The notes: a model not told the origin generated them from the letters alone. Positions 5,586 to 14,028 are shown, counted from the stretch's first letter. The stretch is DNA of 64,000 nucleotides from a bacterium (GCA_026129405.1 JAHCID010000002.1:558001-622000), one strand, 5' to 3'. Made by a program: numbers and translations.

Positions 5586-5978
5586 ATCGCCGAAATAACC
5601 TCCGCCCTCTTTCCATATCTCGTATCCATCCAGTTCTTCGGCACTCACGACTCCGGGTGCGATGAAGACTGGTTCCCATGCGAGGAATGCCCTTCGGGTC
5701 AGGGGAAGATGTCCCATCCCGAATCCGTCGGCGTCGTCGACACTTCCCAGTGTCAAAGAGCTCGGGTCGGCAGTCGCCGGGCGCGTGGAGAACTTCTTTT
5801 TGTAAAGCCTCATGTGCACGCCGCGATCATCGAGCGCGAGAATCTTTGCGATGCGATAGTGGCCCTCGCCGTCGTCGACCGAATAGAGAGCCCCGACTTC
5901 AAGCTTCGGTTGAGACGGGCGACAGCCGCAGATCTCAGAGAGTCCAAGGAGCACGATGGGAACCAGTGCGAATCTCAT
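5580..5978 (-). CDS. putative lipoprotein, conserved hypothetical (first cassette)
   Basis: A 132-residue protein starting at the ATG at 5978: MRFALVPIVLLGLSEICGC is a short signal sequence with a possible lipobox cysteine at residue 17. The mature part has YSVDDGEGHYRIAKILALDD, VHMRLYKKKFSTRP, GHLPLTRRAFLAWEPVFI and DGYEIWKEGGGYF, motifs of an uncharacterised conserved family. It is the cassette next to the putative attI, 22 bases from the recombination core, the position of the most recently inserted cassette. Its TAA stop lies in its attC. Confidence 0.65.
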   Translation of the reverse strand: MRFALVPIVLLGLSEICGCRPSQPKLEVGALYSVDDGEGHYRIAKILALDDRGVHMRLYKKKFSTRPATADPSSLTLGSVDDADGFGMGHLPLTRRAFLAWEPVFIAPGVVSAEELDGYEIWKEGGGYFGDE

Positions 5979-5999
5979 CCGTCGAGCCTGTCTCAGCAC

Positions 6000-6025
6000 G
6001 TCTAACGAACCTTCGACCGACCTGC
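6000..6025 (-). other. putative attI / first cassette junction
   Basis: On the minus strand a core GTTAGAC (6006-6000) lies just after the integrase stop codon (6028-6026), preceded by GGTCGGTCGAAGGTTC, and begins the first cassette. No palindromic partner lies to its right, as expected for attI rather than attC. Only the core site is identifiable; accessory integrase-binding sites cannot be defined by eye. Confidence 0.5.
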
Positions 6026-7229
6026 CTAATCCCGGCCCCCACGCGGCGCTCGCGGCCTATCCGCGGCGCCGGGCGGGCGGGAAGGAACAGGCAAACTCCG
6101 AATATCCCGGCGGGCCTCGACCGCACGTGTGGCCGACTTCGCGCGGATAGGCGGCGACGGTTCGCAGCCTATCCGCACCGGACCTGCAGCGCCCGACCGC
6201 GCTGGCGCCAGTCCATCGACAGGACTTCGCACGCCCAGGCCGCCGCGGTTGAGGACGTGCGTGTAGATCATCGTCGTGCGGACGTCGCGGTGGCCGAGCA
6301 GCTCCTGCACGGTGCGGATGTCGTATCCGTCCTCCAGCAGGTGCGTCGCGAACGAATGCCGGAACGTGTGGCAGCCCGCGGGCTTCGCGATGCCCGCCGC
6401 GAGCACGGCCTCGCGCACGACGCGCTGGAGGGCCGACTCGTGGAAGTGGTGCCGCCGCTGCTGGCCCGTCTCGGAATGCCGGTAGGAGCGCGTGGCGGGA
6501 AACACCCACTGCCACGGCCACGAGCGGCCGGCATTGACGTACTTCCGGTCGAGCGCGTGCGGCAGCTCCACCCATCCGGCGTCCCGGGCCAGGTCGTCGG
6601 CGTGTTGCCGTCGCACGCGTGCGAGGTGGGCGGCCAGCGGTTCCCGCACGACCGCCGGCAGCATCGTGCGCCGGTCGCGCCCGCCCTTGCCGCTGCGCAC
6701 GACGATCTCTCCACGCTCGAAGTCGACGTCCTTCACCCGCAGTCGCAGGCACTCGAGCAGGCGGAGGCCGGCCCCGTAGAGCAGCGCCGCCATGAGCCAC
6801 CGGCTTCCACCGAGCTGCCCGAGGACGGCGGCCACCTCGGCGCGGCTCAGCACGACGGGCACGTGCGCCGGCCGCTGCGCGCGGACGAGGCCGTCGAGCC
6901 ACGGCAGATCGACGTCGAGCACGTGCCGTGTAGAGGAAGAGCAGGGCGCTCAGCGCCTGGTTCTGCGTCGACGCTGCCACCCGCCGCTCCACCGCCAGCG
7001 CCGAGAGGAGCGCCGGCACCTCGTCCGCGCCGAGCGTCGGCGGGTGCCGCCGGCCGTGGAACAGGATGTAGCGTCGGATCCAGAAGACGTAGGCCTGCTC
7101 GGTTCGGCGGCTCATGTGCCGCGTCTGCAGCGCGATGCGCACGCGATCGAGCAGGCGCGGCTGACGCTGCCCGTACGCCGGCGGCTGCTCGGCGACGGCG
7201 AACGCGACGGCGGTGGCCGGAACAGGCAT
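6026..7229 (-). CDS. intI: integron integrase IntI (tyrosine recombinase), one frameshift
   Basis: Catalyses attC x attI recombination of gene cassettes. The N-terminal SAM-like domain starts at the ATG at 7229 and includes [19 protein letters not shown]. The catalytic part has [19 protein letters not shown] (first Arg), [11 protein letters not shown], the integron-specific insertion around [19 protein letters not shown] and [11 protein letters not shown], then [29 protein letters not shown] and [12 protein letters not shown]. The two parts are in different frames: one extra base near 6923 separates LLFLYTA from [11 protein letters not shown]. Past VRSPVDG the frame stays open about 55 residues longer than usual and stops 19 bases before the putative attI. 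It lies in the same orientation as the cassettes. It is either inactive or carries a sequencing error. Confidence 0.9.
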
Positions 7230-7355
7230 GCGAGGAATGAAACTACCCCGCCAAGTGGCGCGCGTCCATGGTCGTGACCGGATCATGCCGAGCCGAGACG
7301 CCGGCGAGCCAGTCGGGGCTCCCGGGATGCCGACGTTTCGGCCGGAAACGGACGA

Positions 7356-7400
7356 GGCGGGGCTGACGCGCGTGAACCACTCGCGCGGGTCAGCCCCGCC
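7356..7400. repeat. 12-bp inverted repeat in the intI / Cys-rich-protein intergenic region
   Basis: GGCGGGGCTGAC (7356-7367) and its exact complement GTCAGCCCCGCC (7389-7400) flank a 21-base loop that itself holds GCGCG/CGCGC. It lies in the roughly 240-bp gap between two divergent genes, so it could be an operator or an RNA hairpin; there is no T-run to make it a classical terminator. Nothing else is recognisable in this gap. Confidence 0.5.
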
Positions 7401-7469
7401 CCCTTCGAGCCAGCGATTTCCTTGACGCTCGGTTCCCCGCGGCGTTACCGTCCTCCAGGTGCCGGAACG

Positions 7470-8669
7470 ATGAGTGCCATGCACACGAGACGGACGATGA
7501 GGCTTCGACGAGGACGCACTCGTGCGGGCGTCCTGCTCGGCACCCTCATCCTCCTGCTTCTCGCGCCCGGGACGGAGGCCGCGTCGCTCGCGAAGCAGTG
7601 CCGGCGCGAGTGCAAGGACGAGACTCGCATCTGTCGCGAAGGGTGCACCGGCTCGACCGTTAAACCGCGGCGCAAATGTCGGAAGAGCTGCAAGCGCACG
7701 CTCATCAAACGGTGCAAGACCGAGGGACTGACGGTCTGCGACGGCTCGGGCGATCCCTGCGGCAACGCCGCGAGCTGCGACCGCCAGACCGTGGGAGCAG
7801 ACGAGGTCGTCACCGGATCGACCGGCACCGGGTATCGGACGATCATCAACGGCCCCGCCGGTGCTGCCGAGATCGTCTGGACCGTGTCCGGCGACTCGAC
7901 GACCTTCCAGTATCGGCCGGCCGGCGGCGTCCCGGGACCGGTGGTCACCGTTGCCGGCGCGCCTGCCGACGCGGCCGGGGTGAGCAGCGCGGCGCTGCTC
8001 CTTCACCGGAGTCGCGCGAGCGACGCAGGCGTCACGGCCTCCTACACCGGCCCCAACACGCTCTCGAACACCTCCGGGTGTGATCAGCTGCACGAGCTCG
8101 ACTGCGGGCCGATCGGCAAATGCTGCGACGTCCACGACGACTGCATCACCACGCACTGCGGGAATCAGGGGGAGTGCGGCAACGTGTTGGGCGCCCTGGA
8201 GGCGGCATACGGACCGGCGCCGTGCTCGGCCGATTGCCTCGAGTGTCACGGGCGGGTGGTGAAGTGCTTCTTCGACGGCTCGCAACCGGGCCCGAGCGAT
8301 TGCTGCGAAGGTGGCGACTGCGGGCGGTCCCAGGAGTGCATGATCGACGGGCGGGTGATCACCGATCCGTGTGTCTGCAAGAGTGCGGGAATCGCCAGCG
8401 TCACCGAATGTGTTCAGACGTGCGCGACCGAGTGCACACCCAACTTCGCCGGGTGCCTGCCCGACGGCGCGTTCTCCCAGAGCTCGCGCTGCTGCTGCTC
8501 GTGCAAGCTCCGAATCCCTGGCGGATCCATTCCTAACCACTGCGCGTGTCAGGAGGACTGCTGCCCGGACATGCCGGGGTGCGCCCCCGCCGGCACCGGC
8601 GTCGGTCACTACTCGGCGTGTTGCTCCTGCTCCGTCGAGGGCTCGGGGCTTTCGGGCACGTGCCAGTAG
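7470..8669 (+). CDS. secreted Cys-rich protein with phospholipase A2-like motif
   Basis: A 399-residue protein from the ATG at 7470 (an ATG at 7497 is also possible). An Arg-rich start and VLLGTLILLLLAPGTEA form a signal peptide. Near residue 218 it carries CCDVHDDC, the phospholipase A2 active-site signature (Cys-Cys-x-x-His-x-x-Cys) with the catalytic His followed by Asp, preceded by a GPIGK loop suited to calcium binding. The rest is extremely Cys-rich, with blocks such as CCEGGDC, CCCSCK and CCSCS. An N-terminal Cys/Arg segment (residues ~40-90) resembles the basic tails of other secreted proteins in such genomes. Secreted or surface lipase activity is an inference; the second PLA2 catalytic Asp cannot be assigned by eye. 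Confidence 0.7.
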   Translation: MSAMHTRRTMRLRRGRTRAGVLLGTLILLLLAPGTEAASLAKQCRRECKDETRICREGCTGSTVKPRRKCRKSCKRTLIKRCKTEGLTVCDGSGDPCGNAASCDRQTVGADEVVTGSTGTGYRTIINGPAGAAEIVWTVSGDSTTFQYRPAGGVPGPVVTVAGAPADAAGVSSAALLLHRSRASDAGVTASYTGPNTLSNTSGCDQLHELDCGPIGKCCDVHDDCITTHCGNQGECGNVLGALEAAYGPAPCSADCLECHGRVVKCFFDGSQPGPSDCCEGGDCGRSQECMIDGRVITDPCVCKSAGIASVTECVQTCATECTPNFAGCLPDGAFSQSSRCCCSCKLRIPGGSIPNHCACQEDCCPDMPGCAPAGTGVGHYSACCSCSVEGSGLSGTCQ

Positions 8670-8731
8670 GACGTCTCGTCTAGCCCAGCGGCGCGCCCGT
8701 CACACCGCGAAGCTGCTCGCAGCTCCCGTCC

Positions 8732-8951
8732 CGCGCGGACCCTCGTTTCGAATCGTGCGACGGCGGTGCCGCGCCCCCGGGACCGCGTTTCGGACCTCGC
8801 AGAGGCGGTGCTGTGCGTGTCCGACGACGATCCACATCCTGATCCTGCAAGGGCGGTGCTGCGCACGCTCGACGCCGTTTCGAGCCCCGCAACGGCGGTG
8901 CTGCGGCCGACCGGGGCCGTTTTTGGACCCTGCGGCGACGGTGCCGCTCGC
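8732..8951. repeat. degenerate 42-bp tandem repeat, about five units
   Basis: Five imperfect units share a core close to CCGTTTCGGACC-TGCAACGGCGGTGCTGCG. The GGCGGTGC landmark recurs at 8762, 8804, 8852, 8894 and about 8937, so the spacing is 42, 48, 42 and 43. The block fills most of the gap 8670-9058, where no convincing gene is seen. Confidence 0.65.
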
Positions 8952-9058
8952 GAGATACGGCTCTCCGATGGCCGTTCGCGCGCGGACATCCCGTGCTTGG
9001 CGCCACCAACGCCGGTCTGGTACCTGGGCGCGACCGACCGACCCCTGCACGGAGGCCC

Positions 9059-9761
9059 ATGCCAGCCCGGACGAAGAAGGCGCGTCCCGGAATGCGGCTG
9101 CAGCGCGGCGCCTCGGTGTTTGGTCGCCGCCGCCGCGGTCGATACACGCCTCGTGCAGGAGAGCGTGCGACGACTCGAGGGGGCCCACCGCGAGTACGTC
9201 GACGCGCAGCGACGGGTCGACGCCGCCGAGGCCGCGCTCGACGCCGCGCGCGTTCGCGTTCGGGAGCTGCGCGCCGTCCAGGGCGATGCCCTCGAGACGC
9301 TCGCGTGCACGTTGGTCGTCGACGGCCACGGTCGGAAGAATCCGTTCGCGGCGTTCGGCGCGCCGTCGCCGGGCACAATCGGCCGCCTCGCCGTGACCGA
9401 CGGCGCCGCGGCGATCGCGCGCCTCGTCGAGGCGGTGATGCGGCGGAGCGACGCGAGCCCGCGGAGCGTCCAGGCGGCGCGGGCCGCGCTCGATGCGGCA
9501 TGCGCCGTCGAGCAGGCGGTCGAAGCGATCGCGCGGCTCGAGGACGACGCCCGCGCTGCCCGGGTGACGCGGGATGCGCTCGGCGTGTCGTGGGATGCGG
9601 CGCTCGCGGCGCTCCAGTCGAAGGCGCGCGCGGCTGCGGACGACGGCGCGCCGCACCTCTACGCGACGCCGTCCCCGCCGACGCGGCGTCGCATGCGGCG
9701 TGGGGCGGCCCATGATCCTGCGCCCGGCATGGCGGGCGGCGACGCGCGAGACGGGCGATAG
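9059..9761 (+). CDS. hypothetical coiled-coil protein, probable frameshift
   Basis: A basic start MPARTKKARPGMRLQRGAS at 9059 is in one frame; the body, from about 9126, is in the next. It includes RRLEGAHREYVDAQRRVDAA, EAALDAARVRVRELRAVQG, then KNPFAAFGAPSP and a helical C-terminus. One extra base near 9124 would join SVF to AAAAVDTRLVQESV. If the first ATG is not used, a TTG at 9120 begins the body frame. The helices form an antiparallel coiled coil by heptad pattern. No function is known to me; the DUF-like layout (basic start, coil, Gly/Pro turn, short helical end) recurs in related genomes from memory only. Confidence 0.45.
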
Positions 9762-9822
9762 GAGTGCCGAGCGGCCCGCCGGGATGGAGGCTCGAGAGGG
9801 GGTCGACCCGTGACCCGTGAGG

Positions 9823-10353
9823 TCAGGCCATCCCGAGGCGCTCGCGGCCCTCGGGCGAGATCATCTGCGGGTTCCACGGCGGGTCCCAGACGATCTCCAC
9901 GTTCGCGTCGGCGACGCCCTCGAGCGCGATCAGCTTCTGGCGCGCGTCGGCGGCGATCGCGCCGCCCATGCCGCAGCCGGGCGCGGTGAGGGTCATCTTG
10001 ACGTCGATCTGGCTGCCGTCGTCGCCGGGCGAGATGGCCATGTCGTAGATCAGGCCGAGGTCGACGATGTTCACCGGGATCTCGGGGTCGTAGCAGGTGC
10101 GCAGCACCGCCATGACCTGGTCCTCGAGCGTGGCGTCGGCGTCGTGCTCGACGGGGGCGATGGGCTCCTTGCCGATGGCGTCGCCGTCCAGGCCGGCGAT
10201 GCGGTAGAGGCCGCCCAGGGCGGGGATCTGAAGCGTCCACGAACCGCCGAGCGCCTGCGTGATGATGGCCTCGGTGCCCTGCTCGATGGTGACGACATGG
10301 CCGGCGGGGATCGCGACCGCTTCGCAGTCGCGCGTGAGCTCGATGCGCTCCAT
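9823..10353 (-). CDS. sufT: SufT-type Fe-S cluster maturation protein (DUF59/MIP18)
   Basis: A 176-residue protein. The N-terminal segment carries IPAGHVVTIEQGTEAIITQA then LGGSWTLQI, the motif that separates SufT from other MIP18 proteins. The C-terminal DUF59 domain has DPEIPVNIVDLGLIYDM (89-105), the strand VKMTLTAPGCGMG with the conserved Cys127, and VWDPPWNPQMISPEGRE. SufT assists iron-sulfur cluster assembly or repair. It stands alone, divergent from the acyl-CoA dehydrogenase, not in a suf operon. ATG at 10353 chosen; the frame runs open far upstream but without family sequence. Confidence 0.9.
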   Translation of the reverse strand: MERIELTRDCEAVAIPAGHVVTIEQGTEAIITQALGGSWTLQIPALGGLYRIAGLDGDAIGKEPIAPVEHDADATLEDQVMAVLRTCYDPEIPVNIVDLGLIYDMAISPGDDGSQIDVKMTLTAPGCGMGGAIAADARQKLIALEGVADANVEIVWDPPWNPQMISPEGRERLGMA

Positions 10354-10437
10354 GGGCGGGATATTGGCGCCGGCGATCCGTCGGCGCAAGGCGCGGCTTG
10401 ACCCCCGCGAAGGCCGGGGCCTACAAGCCCGCCGACC

Positions 10438-11574
10438 ATGGACCTCGAGCTGAGCCCCGAGCAGACGCTCCTGCGCGACAACGCCCGCCGCTTCCTCGAG
10501 CGCGAGATCGCGCCGCTGGTCGCGGCCCAGGAGGGGCAGGGCGCGCTGCCCGACGGCATCTACGCGCGCCTGGTCGCGCCCGGGTTCGTCGGCGCCACGG
10601 TGCCGGCGGAGCACGGCGGGCACGGGCTCGACTTCACGTCGTACCTGGTGCTGGTCGAGGAGCTGGCCTACTGCTGGGGCTCGCTGCGCAGCTCGGTGAC
10701 GACGCACAACATGGTCGCCGGCATCATCGCGGACGCCGCCGGCGGTGCGCTGCGCGCGCGCTTCCTGCCGCCGCTCCTCGACGGCCGCCGCATCGCCTTC
10801 TTCGGCCTCACCGAGCCGAACGTCGGCTCCGACGCCAGCGCCGTCGAGCTGGTCGCGCGCGAGGACGGCGACGCGGTGTGCCTGTCGGGCACGAAGACGC
10901 TCATCACCAACGGCACCATCGCGCAGACCGGCGTCGTCTTCGCGCGCCTCGGCGACCAGGGTCCGACGGCGTTCCTCGTCGACCGCGACGAGTCGCCGTT
11001 CGAGGCGCGCGCGCTCGAGAAGATGGGCAACCTGGCCACGCCGCTCGCCGAGCTGTCCTTCGATGAGGTGCGCGTGCCGAAGGCGAATCTCCTCGGCACG
11101 CCGGGCAAGGGCCTGCGGGTCGCGCTCGCGGGGCTGGCGCGCGGGCGCTGCTCGGTCGCATTCGCGGCCGTGGGGTTGGCGCGCGCCGCGCTCGACGCGG
11201 CGGTGCGCTATGCGCGCGAGCGCCGGCAGTTCGGCAAGACGATCGGCGGCTTTCAGCTGGTGCAGGAGATGATCGCCGAGATGGCGACGTTGACGGATGC
11301 GTCGCGTCTCATGAGCTATCGCGCCGCGGCGGCGCTGGAAGCGGGGAAGAAAGGCATCCTCGAGTCGTCGCAGGCGAAGCTGTTCGCCACCGAGTCGGGG
11401 TTGCGCGTCGCCCACCTCGCGATCCAGGTGCACGGCGGCTACGGCTATACGCGCGAGTTCCCCGTCGAGCGCTTCTACCGCGACCTGCGCCACCTGACGC
11501 TGGCCGAGGGCACGACGCAGATCCAGCAGCTCGTCATCGGCCGCGAGCTGCTCGAGATCGACGCCATTCGCTAG
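10438..11574 (+). CDS. acyl-CoA dehydrogenase
   Basis: A 378-residue, full-length acyl-CoA dehydrogenase that oxidises an acyl-CoA to the 2-enoyl-CoA with FAD and passes electrons to ETF. Domains run in the usual order: N-terminal helices, FAD/substrate loop FFGLTEPNVGSDAS, KTLITNGTIAQTG strand, EKMGNLATPLAELSFDEVRVP, then the C-terminal helical domain with RRQFGKTIGGFQLVQEMIAEM and HGGYGYTREFPVERFYRD. Glu357 in LAEGTTQIQ occupies the catalytic-base position. Chain-length specificity cannot be told. It sits alone, divergent from sufT. Confidence 0.93.
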   Translation: MDLELSPEQTLLRDNARRFLEREIAPLVAAQEGQGALPDGIYARLVAPGFVGATVPAEHGGHGLDFTSYLVLVEELAYCWGSLRSSVTTHNMVAGIIADAAGGALRARFLPPLLDGRRIAFFGLTEPNVGSDASAVELVAREDGDAVCLSGTKTLITNGTIAQTGVVFARLGDQGPTAFLVDRDESPFEARALEKMGNLATPLAELSFDEVRVPKANLLGTPGKGLRVALAGLARGRCSVAFAAVGLARAALDAAVRYARERRQFGKTIGGFQLVQEMIAEMATLTDASRLMSYRAAAALEAGKKGILESSQAKLFATESGLRVAHLAIQVHGGYGYTREFPVERFYRDLRHLTLAEGTTQIQQLVIGRELLEIDAIR

Positions 11575-11954
11575 CGCTCGAGCTTCTTGGCGAGGGCTTC
11601 GAGCTTGCGCCGCGTCTCCGGCGACAGGCGCTGCGCGAAGGCCTCGGGATCCGATTTGCCGCTGCCGACGATCGCGGTCATCGCGGTCGGATCGCCGCCG
11701 GTGCTGGCCACCAGCTCCGTGAAGATCGCTGCCGTCAGGTCGCTCAGCTCCTGCTGGAGCTCCGGCGAGGTCTGGAGCGCACCGAGGCGCTCGTCCTGCG
11801 GTCCCGCGGCGTCGGGCGCCGTCTGGCGCAGCGAGCCCAGCGTCGCGGCGAGCGCGTCGGAGACGACCGGATCGGTCGGCTCGGCGGCTCCGCGATGCGG
11901 GAAGGCGAGAAGGACTCCCGTGAGGGCGGCGGCGACGAGCGAGCGCGTGCGCAT
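11571..11954 (-). CDS. small secreted hypothetical protein
   Basis: A 127-residue protein starting MRTRSLVAAALTGVLLAFPH with a signal peptide ending near GAAEP. The mature part is helical and polar, with QQELSDLTAAIFTELVAST, a GSGKSDPEAFAQRLSPETR stretch and a basic last helix RKLEALAKKLER. No family recognised. It converges on the acyl-CoA dehydrogenase, overlapping its stop by four bases. An upstream ATG at 11975 would add seven residues without a better signal peptide. Confidence 0.6.
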   Translation of the reverse strand: MRTRSLVAAALTGVLLAFPHRGAAEPTDPVVSDALAATLGSLRQTAPDAAGPQDERLGALQTSPELQQELSDLTAAIFTELVASTGGDPTAMTAIVGSGKSDPEAFAQRLSPETRRKLEALAKKLER

Positions 11955-12114
11955 GCCGGTGGGGCTGCAAGGCACGGGCCACGGGCACCGTGCGCCGCGC
12001 CGTGCCCTCGCGGCGCGGACGCGACGCGGCGATGACGCCGCGGTGCAGGGCGGGACGCCGCAGCCGCCGCGGCGCTTGCCCGGCCGCCCCCGGGGACGCT
12101 ACTCCCGCCGCACG

Positions 12115-12855
12115 ATGCGACTCGCAGGCAAGGTGGCCCTGGTGACCGGGGCGGGGCAGGGACTCGGCGAAGCCATCGCGCAGCGGCTCGCGCGCGAGGG
12201 CGCCGCCGTCATGGTGAACGATCTGCGCGATGAGACCGCGGGGCGCACGGCCGAGGCGATCCGCGCCGCCGGCGGCCGCGCAGCGGTCTTCGCCGGCAGC
12301 GTGACCGATCCGGCGGTCGTGACGGCGCTCGTCGAGCGCACCGTCGCCGAGCTCGGCGGGCTCGACGTCCTCGTCAACAACGCCGGCATCACGCGCGACA
12401 AGCTGCTGCGCGACCTGACCATCGAGGACTTCGACGCCGTGCTGAACCTGAACCTGCGCGCCACGTTCCTCGTCTGCAAGGCGGCGACGCCGCACATGGT
12501 GAAGAAGGGCTGGGGCCGCGTCGTCAACATGAGCTCGCGCGCCCATCTCGGGAACAAGGGTCAGACGAACTACTCGGCGTCGAAGGCGGGCGTGATCGGC
12601 TTCTCGCGCTCGCTGGCGTTCGAGCTCGGCAAGTTCGGGGTGACGGTGAACTGCATCGCGCCGGGCGTCATCGCGACGCCGGGCGTCACCGAGCTGCCCC
12701 ACTACCAGACGCTGGTCGATCGCGTCGCCCCGACCCTGCCGATCCCCCGCCTCGGCACCGCCGAGGACGTCGCCGGCGTGGCCGCGTTCCTCGCCAGCGA
12801 CGACGCGGCCTACGTCACCGCCGAGACCATCCACGTGTCGGGCGGGCGCTACTGA
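12115..12855 (+). CDS. SDR-family oxidoreductase, FabG-like
   Basis: A 246-residue classical short-chain dehydrogenase/reductase. TGAGQGLG (11-18) is the cofactor loop, NNAG at 88-91, Ser140/141, Tyr153 and Lys157 the catalytic set (YSASK), and PGVIATPGV follows. Asp36 at the end of the second strand (VNDLRD) points to NAD(H) rather than NADP(H). The closest functional class is 3-oxoacyl-ACP reductase or 3-hydroxyacyl-CoA dehydrogenase; next to an acyl-CoA dehydrogenase a role in acyl-CoA oxidation is plausible. The body of the gene begins at the ATG at 12115. Confidence 0.9.
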   Translation: MRLAGKVALVTGAGQGLGEAIAQRLAREGAAVMVNDLRDETAGRTAEAIRAAGGRAAVFAGSVTDPAVVTALVERTVAELGGLDVLVNNAGITRDKLLRDLTIEDFDAVLNLNLRATFLVCKAATPHMVKKGWGRVVNMSSRAHLGNKGQTNYSASKAGVIGFSRSLAFELGKFGVTVNCIAPGVIATPGVTELPHYQTLVDRVAPTLPIPRLGTAEDVAGVAAFLASDDAAYVTAETIHVSGGRY

Positions 12856-12909
12856 TCCGGCCCCGAGGTTGACAGCCGGGGCGGCGCCCGTCATTCCCTT
12901 CGCCGCGCG

Positions 12910-14028
12910 ATGCCCGACCGCTTCCCAGGCGAGTGGCCCCCGCGTCGTCCCCCGCCGGGTGGCGACCCCTTCGCCGAGCTGCGTGATCTGTGGACGCAGA
13001 TCCGGGCTCGCATCCCCGGCGGCGGGGGCGGTGGCGGCGGCCGTGGCGGGGTCGTTCCGAGCTTCGGATTCGGCGTGAACCCGTTCCTGGTCCTGGCCCT
13101 CGTCGTCGCCGCCTGGCTGCTCACCGGCATCTACATCGTTCGCCCCGACGAGCGCGGCGTCGTGTTGCGCTTCGGCCAGGTCGTGCGCGAGACGGAGCCC
13201 GGCCCGCACTACCACCTGCCGTGGCCCATCGAGCAGGTGCTGCGCCCGAGCGTCACCGCCATCCGCAAGGAGGAGGTGGGCTTCCGCACCCTCTCCGCCG
13301 GCCCGCCCGCCGACTACCGCGAGGTGCCCGCCGAGGCGCTGATGCTGACCGGCGACGAGAACATCGTGAAGCTCGAGTTCATCGTCCAGTACAAGGTCCG
13401 CGCCGACGCCACCGGCACCACCGACTTCCTCTTCAACGTGCGCGATCCCCAGGAGACCGTGCGCGCCGTGGGCGAGGCGGCGATGCGCGAGGTCGTCGGA
13501 CGCACGAAGATCGACGACGCGCTCACCGAGGGCAAGGAGCGCGTCCAGCTCGACGCCCAGAAGACCATGCAGGACGTCCTCAACCGCTATGGAACGGGCG
13601 TCGAGGTCGTCACCGTGAAGCTGCAGGACGTCGACCCGCCGAACCAGGTGTCCGACGCCTTCAAAGACGTGATCAGCGCGCAGCAGGACAAGGAGCGGCT
13701 CATCAACGAGGCTCGCGGCTACGCCAACGACGTCGTGCCGCGTGCCCGCGGCGTCGCGGCCCAGCTGATCAACGAGGCCGAGGCCTACCGCGAGGCGAAG
13801 GTGCGCGAGGCCGCCGGCTCCGCGCAGCGCTTCGTCGCCGTGCAGGAGGCCTACGCAACGGCCCCGGACGTGACACGACGGCGGCTCTATCTCGAGACCA
13901 TGGAGCAGATACTGCCGAACATGAACAAGATCGTGATGGACGATCTGTCGGGGAAGCAGGCGGTGCCGTATCTCCCGCTCGAGCCGCTTTTGCGCAAGCC
14001 GAGCACGTCCAGTGGAGCTGCGCCCTGA
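12910..14028 (+). CDS. hflK: membrane protease modulator HflK
   Basis: A 372-residue HflK. A Pro/Gly-rich cytoplasmic start (GDPFAELRDLWTQIRARIPGG, then a polyglycine run) precedes one membrane helix (PFLVLALVVAAWLLTGIYIV) and a SPFH/band-7 domain (RPDERGVVLRFGQVVRETEP and GPHYHLPWPIEQV), with a long coiled region and a C-terminal YLPLEPLL. HflK and HflC form a large periplasmic-side cage around FtsH and modulate its proteolysis of membrane proteins. The next gene hflC starts one base inside this stop. Confidence 0.95.
   Translation: MPDRFPGEWPPRRPPPGGDPFAELRDLWTQIRARIPGGGGGGGGRGGVVPSFGFGVNPFLVLALVVAAWLLTGIYIVRPDERGVVLRFGQVVRETEPGPHYHLPWPIEQVLRPSVTAIRKEEVGFRTLSAGPPADYREVPAEALMLTGDENIVKLEFIVQYKVRADATGTTDFLFNVRDPQETVRAVGEAAMREVVGRTKIDDALTEGKERVQLDAQKTMQDVLNRYGTGVEVVTVKLQDVDPPNQVSDAFKDVISAQQDKERLINEARGYANDVVPRARGVAAQLINEAEAYREAKVREAAGSAQRFVAVQEAYATAPDVTRRRLYLETMEQILPNMNKIVMDDLSGKQAVPYLPLEPLLRKPSTSSGAAP

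Noticed and set aside
7230-7469. attI upstream of the intI start, as in class 1 integrons
   Set aside because: No GTTRRRY core adjoining a cassette is found there; the cassette array and the core site are on the 3' side of intI.
8732-8951. CRISPR array
   Set aside because: Units are contiguous and degenerate with no unique spacers of constant length and no cas genes nearby.
9823-13215. A 1,130-codon open frame on the minus strand
   Set aside because: Only its last 176 codons (SufT) are protein-like; the rest is the antisense of acyl-CoA dehydrogenase, SDR and hflK, open because of high GC.
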